A DNA stretch of 64,000 nt from an uncultured Alistipes sp. (GTDB lineage Bacteria > Bacteroidota > Bacteroidia > Bacteroidales > Rikenellaceae), in the NCBI GenBank assembly GCA_949283205.1, contig CASDSD010000039.1, positions 45,029-109,028 of the forward strand, written 5' to 3'. Position 1 is the first letter of the stretch. Each line of letters begins with the position of its first letter. The position numbers and the translations under genes were made by a program. Under the pieces are notes generated by a model. It saw only the letters and a program-made list of their open reading frames with translations, had not been told where the DNA came from and did no database searches. Positions 36,729 through 44,509 of the stretch are shown piece by piece.

Positions 36729-37421
36729 ATGTTCATAGTGCTTGAGGGGGTGGACGGTTCGGGCAAGTCCACACAGATAGAGAGACTGCGCGGAATGTTT
36801 GCCGAGCGTGGTGTCGCGAGTGAATATATCCATTTCCCGCGATTCGATGCGCCCTTTTTCGGGGAGCTCATAGCTCGGTTCCTGCGTGGGGAGCTGGGCG
36901 GAATCGACGAGGTTGACCCTTATGTCGTGGCTCTGCTCTATGCGGGAGACCGCCGTGATGCCGCCGCTCTGATACGGCGCTGGCTCGATACGGGGAAGGT
37001 GGTCATCGCCGACAGGTATGTCTATTCTAATATCGGATATCAGTGCGCCAAGATCTCGGACGAGAGGCGGCGGGAGGAGCTGCGCCGCTGGATCTTCGAC
37101 CTCGAGTACGAATATTTCAAGATCCCGCAGCCCGACATCTCGATCTTTCTTGACGTGCCGTATGCCTTCACCGAGCGCAAGCTGACGGAGGCGCGCGAAG
37201 GCGCCGACCGTGAATATCTGCACGGGGGAAAGGACATACACGAGTCGTCGATGGCTTTCCAGAAGGCGGTGCGCGACACGTATCTCGAGGCGGCCCGCCA
37301 TGACCACGACCTGCATGTGGTCGATTGCAGCGTCGCCGGCCGTGAGATGGCCTCGCCCGACGAGGTCTTCGCCCGCATACGCAGTCTTGTAACACGATAT
37401 GTCGATAGGATAGGAAGATGA
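36729..37421 (+). CDS. tmk: thymidylate kinase
   Basis: Phosphorylates dTMP to dTDP in the dTTP pathway. The 230-residue product starts FIVLEGVDGSGKSTQIERL with its P-loop at about residues 8-16. The dTMP-binding FPRFDAPFFGELI segment follows, then the DRYVYSNIGYQCAK motif (DRY/H near 97). It is somewhat longer than E. coli Tmk (213), as usual in Bacteroidetes. Its stop overlaps the start of the DoxX-like gene by 4 bases. Confidence 0.93.
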   Translation: MFIVLEGVDGSGKSTQIERLRGMFAERGVASEYIHFPRFDAPFFGELIARFLRGELGGIDEVDPYVVALLYAGDRRDAAALIRRWLDTGKVVIADRYVYSNIGYQCAKISDERRREELRRWIFDLEYEYFKIPQPDISIFLDVPYAFTERKLTEAREGADREYLHGGKDIHESSMAFQKAVRDTYLEAARHDHDLHVVDCSVAGREMASPDEVFARIRSLVTRYVDRIGR

Positions 37422-38533
37422 GCCGCAAACTGAAGATAGCCTCTCATGTGTGCCGCGTCATCGTGGGCCTCGTATTCGTCTTCTCGGGATTCGTGAAGGC
37501 GGTGGATCCGTGGGGAACCGCATTGAAGGTGAACGAGTACCTCTCGATCTACGGCATGGAGGAGTTGAGCGGCGTAAGCATGGTATTCTCGATATGGCTG
37601 TGCGGCGCCGAGCTGATGATGGGTCTGATGCTGCTGTTCAAGGTGCGCACGCGCCTGGTGTCGATCTTCGCTCTGGCGTCGATGATATTCTTCACGGTCC
37701 TTACCTTCCTCAGCGCCACGTGGATCCCCGTCGAGGACTGCGGCTGTTTCGGCGACGCGCTGAAACTTACGCCGTGGGAGACCTTTGCCAAGAATGTGGT
37801 CATACTGCCCATGGTATTCGTGGTGTGGTACCGTTATCGCGGGCACCGCGTGCTGGAATTCAAGCGCATAGAGATATTCCTCACCACACTTTTCTGTGTT
37901 CTGGCAATGGGCCTCGGGACATACTGTTACTTCACGCTGCCGCTGATCGACTTCCTGCCCTATAAGAAGGGAGCCAACATCTACGGGATGATTTCCGAGC
38001 AGCACGATACGGGCGCCGAGACCATGTCGGAGGAGGAGTACGTATTGGTATACCGCAACCGTGACACGGGCGAGTTGCACGAGTTCTCGATCGATGACGA
38101 GGAGTGGCGCGACGAGTCGAAATGGGAGTGGGTCGAGACGCGCGTCGAGAACGAGACGTCGGCCGTGCAGACTCTCGTGAGCGAGTTCTCGCTGTCGGAT
38201 CCCGAGGGCAATGTGACGGATGACCTGTTGACGCGTGAGGGTACGGTATACCTTATCTGCGTCACCGACTTTGATGACATAGGCGAAGGCTGCCGCCGCC
38301 GTCTGCGCCGTGTCGTGGAGCGTGCGGCCGAGGAGGACGCTACGGTTGTCTGCATCACGCCGCAGCCGCTGCGTACGGTGACCTATTACCGTTTCGACGG
38401 CAGCGACGAGGTGCGTTGTTACAATATCGACGCCACGGTGATGAAGACCGTACTGCGTGCGAAAAACGGGCTTGTGGTGCTGCACGACGGCGTTATCGAG
38501 GATAAGTACAACTGCGGCAGCATAGATTTCTGA
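37418..38533 (+). CDS. DoxX/MauE-like membrane protein with C-terminal soluble domain (BT_3928-like)
   Basis: A 371-residue protein. The first 150 residues hold four hydrophobic segments with the DoxX-type start VIVGLVFVFSGFVKAVDPWG and the CGCFGDALKLTPWETFAKN loop seen in MauE/DoxX redox membrane proteins. A further membrane segment follows at about 150-172. Residues 175-371 are soluble, with a late part (DATVMKTVLRAKNGLVVLHDG) that looks like a degenerate thioredoxin-fold strand-turn. A role in periplasmic redox or respiration-linked chemistry is suggested by family only. It is translationally coupled to tmk. Confidence 0.78.
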   Translation: MSRKLKIASHVCRVIVGLVFVFSGFVKAVDPWGTALKVNEYLSIYGMEELSGVSMVFSIWLCGAELMMGLMLLFKVRTRLVSIFALASMIFFTVLTFLSATWIPVEDCGCFGDALKLTPWETFAKNVVILPMVFVVWYRYRGHRVLEFKRIEIFLTTLFCVLAMGLGTYCYFTLPLIDFLPYKKGANIYGMISEQHDTGAETMSEEEYVLVYRNRDTGELHEFSIDDEEWRDESKWEWVETRVENETSAVQTLVSEFSLSDPEGNVTDDLLTREGTVYLICVTDFDDIGEGCRRRLRRVVERAAEEDATVVCITPQPLRTVTYYRFDGSDEVRCYNIDATVMKTVLRAKNGLVVLHDGVIEDKYNCGSIDF

Positions 38534-38563
38534 TCGGACGCAGGCGAGCGTGCCGGCACTTTG

Positions 38564-38608
38564 GTATAAAAATTGACCTTCTCGAAAGAGGAGGTCAATT
38601 TTTTATAC
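38564..38608. promoter_or_regulatory. 45-nt inverted repeat ending 2 nt before the RND adaptor start codon
   Basis: GTATAAAAATTGACCTTCTC, loop GAAA, GAGGAGGTCAATTTTTTATAC: about 20 paired positions with one G-T and one extra T. It begins 30 bases after the stop of the DoxX-like gene and ends 2 bases before ATG 38611. With a GAAA tetraloop and T-run it could terminate the upstream operon. It could equally sequester the efflux operon's ribosome entry site, or be an operator. Confidence 0.65.
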
Positions 38609-38610
38609 CT

Positions 38611-39666
38611 ATGTGCAAACCGTTGTTTTCTCTGCTGCGTGCGGGTGTGTGGCTTGTCGGCATCGGGGTGTGTTCCGGTTGCGGCGGCAGCACTCCCGAC
38701 ACCCCGTATGTGCGTCCCGTCAAGGTCGCGACGGTTCACGCCGTCGACTATGTAGACAAGGATTTCGCCGGCATGGCTACGGCCGATGACGCTACGAATC
38801 TGGCATTCAAGATCTCGGGACAGGTGTCGAGCGTCGATGTGGCGAAGGGCGATTATGTTGCGAAGGGGGCGCTGCTGGCGCAGCTCGATCCGCGTGACGT
38901 GCAGCTCCAGGTGGATGCCGACCGTTCGCTTTACGACATGGCTTCGTCGCAGCTGTCGCGCATGAGGCGGCTGCTGGAGCACGAGGCGGTGTCGCGTCAG
39001 GAGTACGAGTCGGCGCAGACATCCTATGTGCAGGCCAAGTCGGCCTACGAGAACTCGAAGGACCTGCTCGTGGAGACGAAGCTGCGGGCGCCGTTCGCCG
39101 GCGTGGTGGAACGCACCTATGTCGATACCTACGAACGCGTGCAGTCGGGGCAGACGGTGGTGCGGCTGGTGAATCCCGTCAGCTCGACGGTCGAGTTCAC
39201 CATGCCCGAGCGGAGCATGTCCTACCTTGCCGATACGACGACACGCTTTTTCGTCACCTTCGACAACTATCCCGAGCGCCGTTTCGCGGCGCGTCTGGAC
39301 AGCTATGCCAAGACCTCGTCCGACGCCTCGGGATTTCCCGTGTCGCTGCGGATAGCGAAGGCGGATGCCGAGCGGTTCGGCATCTCGCCCGGCATGACGT
39401 GCAGCGTGACGATGCGCACGGCGGAGAATGCCGCGAGTGTGGTGGGTGTGCCCGTTACGGCGATCTATGCGCCTGCGGAGGGCGGGACCTTCGTGTGGTG
39501 CGTTACCGACGGCGGGAGTGTCGAGCGTCGTGCGGTGGTCACGGGAGGCATCTTCGGCCGCGACATGGTTATCGTCGACAGCGGCCTCAAGGCGGGTGAG
39601 CGTGTGGTGACGGCGGGCGTCTACCGTCTGCGCGAGGGCGAGCAGGTGAAAATATTAAATCCGTGA
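38611..39666 (+). CDS. RND efflux periplasmic adaptor (membrane fusion protein) lipoprotein
   Basis: Links an inner-membrane RND pump to an outer-membrane channel. A 351-residue protein with an N-terminal signal ending VCSGCGGS (probable lipid-attached Cys). The biotinyl-lipoyl strand LAFKISGQVSSVDVAKGDYV lies near residue 68. A coiled-coil hairpin (about 100-155, RRLLEHEAVSRQEYESAQT) follows, then the second lipoyl half LRAPFAGVVERTYVD, the beta-barrel and the membrane-proximal domain (AGERVVTAGVYRLREGEQV). It is the first gene of a three-gene pump operon. The substrate is unknown. Confidence 0.92.
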   Translation: MCKPLFSLLRAGVWLVGIGVCSGCGGSTPDTPYVRPVKVATVHAVDYVDKDFAGMATADDATNLAFKISGQVSSVDVAKGDYVAKGALLAQLDPRDVQLQVDADRSLYDMASSQLSRMRRLLEHEAVSRQEYESAQTSYVQAKSAYENSKDLLVETKLRAPFAGVVERTYVDTYERVQSGQTVVRLVNPVSSTVEFTMPERSMSYLADTTTRFFVTFDNYPERRFAARLDSYAKTSSDASGFPVSLRIAKADAERFGISPGMTCSVTMRTAENAASVVGVPVTAIYAPAEGGTFVWCVTDGGSVERRAVVTGGIFGRDMVIVDSGLKAGERVVTAGVYRLREGEQVKILNP

Positions 39667-39670
39667 GGCC

Positions 39671-42600
39671 ATGTCGATAGCAGAATATTCGATACGCAAC
39701 CGCCGTGTGGTGTGGTTCGTGCTGGCGCTCTTCATCGTGGGGGGCGTGTGGGCCTTCGCCTCGATGGGCAAGAAGGAGGACTCGACCTTCGTGCTGAAGA
39801 CGGCCGTGGTCACGTGCAGCTATGCCGGGGCGACACCCGTGCAGGTTGAGCAGCTTGTCTCGGAGCCCGTGGCGCGTGAGCTGCAGTCGATGCGCGGCGT
39901 GCATAAGATAACCTCCGAGTCGTATTACGGCTACTCGAAGATAACGGTGGAGCTGGACCCTGCCACGCGTGCCGACGAGATCCCGCAGCTGTGGGACGAG
40001 TTGCGGCGCAAGGTGGCCAACATCTCGCCGCAGCTGCCCTCGGGCGCGGGAACGATACGCGTGAACGACGATTTCAGCGATGTCTACGGGCTCTATTACG
40101 GGCTTGTCGCCGACGATGGTTTCTCGTGGGGCGAGATCCGCGACTGGGCGCAGCGCATAAAGACCGAGGTGGTGACCGTGTCGGGGGTGCAGAAGGTGGC
40201 GCTGTTCGCCGAGCAGACTCCGGTGATAAACCTCTATATAACGATGTCGGCCCTGGCCAATTTCGCCATCACGCCCGAGATGATCGTGGCGACGATATCG
40301 CAGCAGAACGCCATCGTCAACAGCGGCCGCATCGTCGCCGACGAGATGGAGATACGCGTCCTTGAGACGGGCGTATATGCCTCCGTGGATGACATAGCCG
40401 ATCAACTTCTTATCGCCGCCGACGGCCGTCAGTACCGCCTGGGCGACATAGCCCGCATCGAGGAGGGCTATCTCGAACCCCCTGCGGCGTTGATGCACGT
40501 CGACGGCCGGCGCGCCGTGGGCATAGGGGTGTCGTCGGAAGCCGGGGCCGATGTGGTGGCCCTGGGGGGCGAGGTGCGAGCGTGCATGGAGCAGCTGTCG
40601 CGGAGCATGCCCGTCGGTATGGATATCGTGACGCTCTATCCCGAGGACGAGATCGCGCGTCAGGCCAACATGTCGTTCCTGGCGAACCTCCTGGAGTCGG
40701 TGGCCATAGTGATCGTGGTGATAATGCTGGCGATGGGTGTGCGCAGCGGCTCGCTTATCGGGTTGTCGCTACTCTTCACCATCGGCGGCACGATGCTCTG
40801 CATGTATATGACGGGCGAGGGGATCAACCGCACCTCGCTGGCGGGCTTCATCATCGCCATGGGGATGCTGGTCGACAACGCCATCGTGGTTACGGACAAT
40901 GCCCTCAGGTCGGCCGCCTCGGGCGTGCCGCTGCGCGAGGCTCTTGTCCGCGGCGCCGAAGGCCCGAAGTGGGGGCTTCTGGGGGCGACGCTCATCGCCG
41001 TCTTCTCGTTTCTGCCTCTCTATCTGGCACCTTCGGCCGTTGCCGAGATCGTCAAACCGCTGTTCGTCGTCATCGCCCTCTCGCTGATGATAAGCTGGGC
41101 GTTGGCCCTGACGCAGGTTCCCATGTTCGGGGTGTCCATGCTCAAGGTGCCGCCGCAGGGCGGCGCAGAGAGCCGCTTCGCATGGTTCGACCGCGTGCTG
41201 GGGTGGATGATAGGCCACCGCTGGACGGTGGTGACGGCTGCCGTGGCGCTCTTCGCGGCGTCGCTGGCCGCCATGCGCGTCATGCCGCAGAACTTCTTCC
41301 CGCAGATCGACAAGCCCTATTTCCGTGCCGACGTTATTTTGCCCGAGGGGTATGACATAGAGGCTACGCAGCGCAACCTCGACACGATGACGCGCTGGCT
41401 GCACACGCAGCCCGAGGTGGTGCGCGTATCTACGACGGCGGGATCGACACCCCTGCGATACTACCTTGCCAGCAGCAGCGTCGCCTCGCGCCCCAATTTC
41501 GGTAACATACTGGTCGAGGTGGACGACAAACGCTCGACGGAGGCGGTGAAGGGGCGATTCGATGAATTCGTGCTGTCGACGTGTCCCGACGTGTGGCTGC
41601 GCTCGTCGTTGTTCAAACTCTCGCCTGTGCCCGAGGCCACGATCGAGATCGGCTTCGTGGGGAACGATATCGACACGCTGCTGCGGCTGACGAGCGCCGT
41701 GGAGGAGATTATGTGGCGCGACGGCGGCGCGGTGAACGTACGCAACAGTTGGGGCAACCGCATCCCGGCGTGGATCCCCGTCTATTCGCAGACCAAGGGC
41801 CAGCGTATCGGCGTGAGCCGTAGCCGTATGGCGCAATGGATGACGCTCGCCACGCAGGGATACAACATGGGCGAATACCGCAGCGGGGACGAGGTGGTGC
41901 CGATCCTGCTCAAGGACGAGGCGCAGAGGGACTACAACCTGTCGAACCTGCAGTCGATGCCCGTTTTCTCGCAGAGCGGCCGCGTATACTCTATCGAGCA
42001 GGCGAGCAGCCGCTTCGACTTCGATTTCCTGCGGGGCGTGATCAAGCAGTATAACCGGCAGCGGGTGATGAAGGCACAGTGCGACCCCGCGCGCGGCGTC
42101 AATACGCAGCGGCTCTATTCGCGGCTGGTGTCGGCCGTGGAGCGCGAGGTCGTCGTCCCCGAGGGCTACCGCATGCGTATCTTCGGCGAGCAGGAGTCGC
42201 AGGCGGAGTCGAATGCCGCGCTGGCGGAGAATATGCCGCTGACGCTGGTGTTGATGTTCATCGTATTGCTGCTTCTGTTCGGCAACTACCGCGATCCGGT
42301 GGTCATTCTGCTCATGACTCCGTTGATCTTCATCGGCGTGGTGGGGGGATTGCTCGCGACGGGCAACAGTTTCAACTTCTTCTCGCTGCTGGGGCTTTTG
42401 GGCCTGGTGGGCATGAATGTCAAGAATGCCGTGATCCTGGTCTCGTCGATAAACGACCTGCGTGCGGCGGGGGTCGATGGCGCGGCGGCCGTGGTACAGG
42501 CGGCGCGGAGCCGTCTGGTGCCGGTGTGCATGGCTTCGGCGACGACCGTGCTGGCATTGATACCGCTGCTCTTCGACTCCCTGTTCGCCAGCATGGCGGC

Positions 42601-42694
42601 AACGATAATGGGCGGGCTGATCGTGGCCACGGCGCTGACCATGTTCGTGCTGCCCGTGACATACGCATTGTTCCACAAGATCAGAAAACGATGA
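39671..42694 (+). CDS. RND efflux transporter, inner-membrane pump
   Basis: Proton-driven exporter of the AcrB/HAE1-like superfamily, 1,007 residues. It has the usual start (SIAEYSIRNRRVVWFVLALF as TM1), a porter domain with QVEQLVSEPVARELQSMRGV near 56-75, and the TM4 region with GMLVDNAIVVTDNAL where the acidic relay residue sits. A second duplicated half begins near 515 (IGHRWTVVTAAVALF) and ends with LGLVGMNVKNAVILVSSI and the final TM segments. It lies 4 bases after the adaptor gene and overlaps the channel gene start. Substrate class cannot be read from sequence. Confidence 0.95.
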   Translation: MSIAEYSIRNRRVVWFVLALFIVGGVWAFASMGKKEDSTFVLKTAVVTCSYAGATPVQVEQLVSEPVARELQSMRGVHKITSESYYGYSKITVELDPATRADEIPQLWDELRRKVANISPQLPSGAGTIRVNDDFSDVYGLYYGLVADDGFSWGEIRDWAQRIKTEVVTVSGVQKVALFAEQTPVINLYITMSALANFAITPEMIVATISQQNAIVNSGRIVADEMEIRVLETGVYASVDDIADQLLIAADGRQYRLGDIARIEEGYLEPPAALMHVDGRRAVGIGVSSEAGADVVALGGEVRACMEQLSRSMPVGMDIVTLYPEDEIARQANMSFLANLLESVAIVIVVIMLAMGVRSGSLIGLSLLFTIGGTMLCMYMTGEGINRTSLAGFIIAMGMLVDNAIVVTDNALRSAASGVPLREALVRGAEGPKWGLLGATLIAVFSFLPLYLAPSAVAEIVKPLFVVIALSLMISWALALTQVPMFGVSMLKVPPQGGAESRFAWFDRVLGWMIGHRWTVVTAAVALFAASLAAMRVMPQNFFPQIDKPYFRADVILPEGYDIEATQRNLDTMTRWLHTQPEVVRVSTTAGSTPLRYYLASSSVASRPNFGNILVEVDDKRSTEAVKGRFDEFVLSTCPDVWLRSSLFKLSPVPEATIEIGFVGNDIDTLLRLTSAVEEIMWRDGGAVNVRNSWGNRIPAWIPVYSQTKGQRIGVSRSRMAQWMTLATQGYNMGEYRSGDEVVPILLKDEAQRDYNLSNLQSMPVFSQSGRVYSIEQASSRFDFDFLRGVIKQYNRQRVMKAQCDPARGVNTQRLYSRLVSAVEREVVVPEGYRMRIFGEQESQAESNAALAENMPLTLVLMFIVLLLLFGNYRDPVVILLMTPLIFIGVVGGLLATGNSFNFFSLLGLLGLVGMNVKNAVILVSSINDLRAAGVDGAAAVVQAARSRLVPVCMASATTVLALIPLLFDSLFASMAATIMGGLIVATALTMFVLPVTYALFHKIRKR

Positions 42695-43953
42695 TGAACG
42701 GATTACGTATAGCGATCGTGGGCATGTCGGTGGCGGCTTCCCTCTCTTCGTGGGGGCAGGAGGGGCCGATGACGCTGGCGGCATACCGCGACAGTGTGAG
42801 CGGCTACAGTTGGCAGCTGAAGAGCGCTGCGGAGAATGCTTCGGGCGCCTATGCTACCATGCGGCGCGAGAAGACGGGCATGCTGCCCGACTTTTCGATA
42901 TCGGGGTCGTTCGTAAAGACATTCCACAAGATCGACGACCGCAGGCTCTGGGGATTCGCTCTGGACCGCAGCATCGAGCAGACGGTCTATGGCGGCGGGG
43001 GCCTGCGCGCGGCATACCGCAAGGCGCAAAGCGACTACCGCTCGGCGCAGCAGGACGAGCTGTCGGCACGCCTCGAGGTGCGCTATGCGGCCGACTGTGC
43101 CTACTGGAACGTTTCGGCGATGCAGATATTCATGTCGGCGGCCGAGGAGTATGTCTCCATAATCGAGTCGTTGTATCGTGTGGTCAGGGAGCGTTTCGGC
43201 GAGGGATATATCGCCAAGAGCGACCTGCTGCAGGTTGAGACGCGACTGAGCGATGCCGAGTACCAGCTCGAGACGGCGCGGCGGAACTATGCCGAGGTGC
43301 TGCATGACTTCAATGTGCTGTACGGTGCCGACCTCGACAGCCGGGCGCATCTGGCACAGTCGATAACGGATTCCGTGCCCATGCCCGAGCGGGTGCCGGC
43401 CGACGAGATGCTGGCGCGCAGGCCCGACCTTCAGGCGGCGGCGCTGCGCGTCGAGGCGGCGGAACATGCCGTGGATGTGGTGCGTGCCGCATACAACCCG
43501 CAGATCGTAGTCGGTGCGAGCGGTTCGTGGCAGACGTTCACGCCCAACATCTCGGGGCGCACGTATTTCGATGCGGCGCTGACGGTAGGAGTGCGCGTGC
43601 CGATATTCCATTGGGGCGAGCGGCGCCATGCCGTTTCGGCTGCGGGTGCGGCCGTGCGCGCATCGCAATACTCGCTCGGGGCGGCCCGCGACGCCGCGGC
43701 GCGTGAGGAGGCGGACGGCTGGAGCTCCCTTACGAGCAGCCGGGCGCAGATGCTCTCGTCGCTGCGCAACCTCAAGATCGCGGGCGAGAACCTCGAGATA
43801 AGCACCTACTCCTACAACGAGGGGCAGGCGACGATTCTCGACGTGCTGCAGGCGCAGCTGAGCTGGATACAGATATACACCAACACCATCACCGCACAGT
43901 TCAACTATGCGGTGGCGGTGTCGGCATACGAAAGGATAACGGCGGCGGATTAG
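42691..43953 (+). CDS. TolC-like outer-membrane efflux protein
   Basis: The outer-membrane channel of the tripartite pump, 420 residues. It has a signal peptide (LRIAIVGMSVAASLSSWGQ). Two repeated OEP halves follow with long helices: LTLAAYRDSV-like start, FGEGYIAKSDLLQVETRLSD near 169, LARRPDLQAAALRVEAAEHA near 243, and YNEGQATILDVLQAQLSW near 375. ATG 42691 overlaps the pump stop codon (ATGATGA); 42694 is an equally placed alternative. Its last bases overlap the stop of the convergent OsmC gene. Confidence 0.92.
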   Translation: MMNGLRIAIVGMSVAASLSSWGQEGPMTLAAYRDSVSGYSWQLKSAAENASGAYATMRREKTGMLPDFSISGSFVKTFHKIDDRRLWGFALDRSIEQTVYGGGGLRAAYRKAQSDYRSAQQDELSARLEVRYAADCAYWNVSAMQIFMSAAEEYVSIIESLYRVVRERFGEGYIAKSDLLQVETRLSDAEYQLETARRNYAEVLHDFNVLYGADLDSRAHLAQSITDSVPMPERVPADEMLARRPDLQAAALRVEAAEHAVDVVRAAYNPQIVVGASGSWQTFTPNISGRTYFDAALTVGVRVPIFHWGERRHAVSAAGAAVRASQYSLGAARDAAAREEADGWSSLTSSRAQMLSSLRNLKIAGENLEISTYSYNEGQATILDVLQAQLSWIQIYTNTITAQFNYAVAVSAYERITAAD

Positions 43954-44360
43954 GCGCTCACGCTCTCGGTACTTACGACCGATATCTCGTGAGCCACGGG
44001 AGCTATCGTGCGCAGCATGGCGATGGTGCCGCAATACTTGTCCTGGGTGAGAGCCAGGGCGCGGCTGACGGCATTCTGGTCGTCGAGCGTCTTGCATTGC
44101 GCGTTGTAGGATACGTTGAAGCTGCGGAAGCGGCTTCCGGCCTGTACGTCGGGGGTGTCGAGAACGCCCTCGACGCTTATTTCGAGCGCCTTGAGCGATA
44201 TCTTCGCCTTGCGCAGCATGGCCTGCACGGTGAGACCGGCACATTTTGCCGCAGCGTAGAGCATGAGGGCCTTGGGATTCAGATCGTCTGCCTTTTGCGA
44301 GCCCTCGAGGCGGAACTTGCCGCTGCGGGTGAGCCCGACGGTTACTTTTTGCGTGTTCAT
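43950..44360 (-). CDS. OsmC/Ohr-family protein
   Basis: A 136-residue protein of the peroxide-reducing OsmC/Ohr family. Both family cysteines are present, Cys40 (AAAKCAGLTVQ) and Cys110 (DKYCGTIAM), so thiol peroxidase activity is plausible. The N-terminal strand TVGLTRSGKFRL and the NPKALMLYAAAKC helix start fit OsmC. Its stop codon overlaps that of the convergent TolC-like gene (shared TTAG), leaving no room for a terminator. Its start faces the promoter of the TPR gene. Confidence 0.86.
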   Translation of the reverse strand: MNTQKVTVGLTRSGKFRLEGSQKADDLNPKALMLYAAAKCAGLTVQAMLRKAKISLKALEISVEGVLDTPDVQAGSRFRSFNVSYNAQCKTLDDQNAVSRALALTQDKYCGTIAMLRTIAPVAHEISVVSTESVSA

Positions 44361-44450
44361 TGTCTTTGTGGTTTTTATGGTTGGTGCGGCGCGAAGAGCG
44401 TAACGATCTCGCGCCCGCGATAGTGCGTGGGGACAATAATCGTTCCTTTG

Positions 44451-44482
44451 TTGCGTATTTTATGGCAAAATCGTTATCTTTG
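44451..44482 (+). promoter_or_regulatory. promoter for the TPR-barrel operon
   Basis: TTG at 44451-44453, a 21-base gap, then TATCTTTG at 44475-44482. This supports the ATG at 44510 as the true start of the TPR gene rather than an upstream in-frame ATG. Confidence 0.7.
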
Positions 44483-44509
44483 CTCACCACTAAATCCGAA
44501 GTGAATCGT

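Noticed and set aside
40769-42784. 671-codon minus-strand frame opposite the RND pump gene
   Set aside because: Its His/Arg/Gln-rich translation is a shadow of the pump gene, and no promoter is present.
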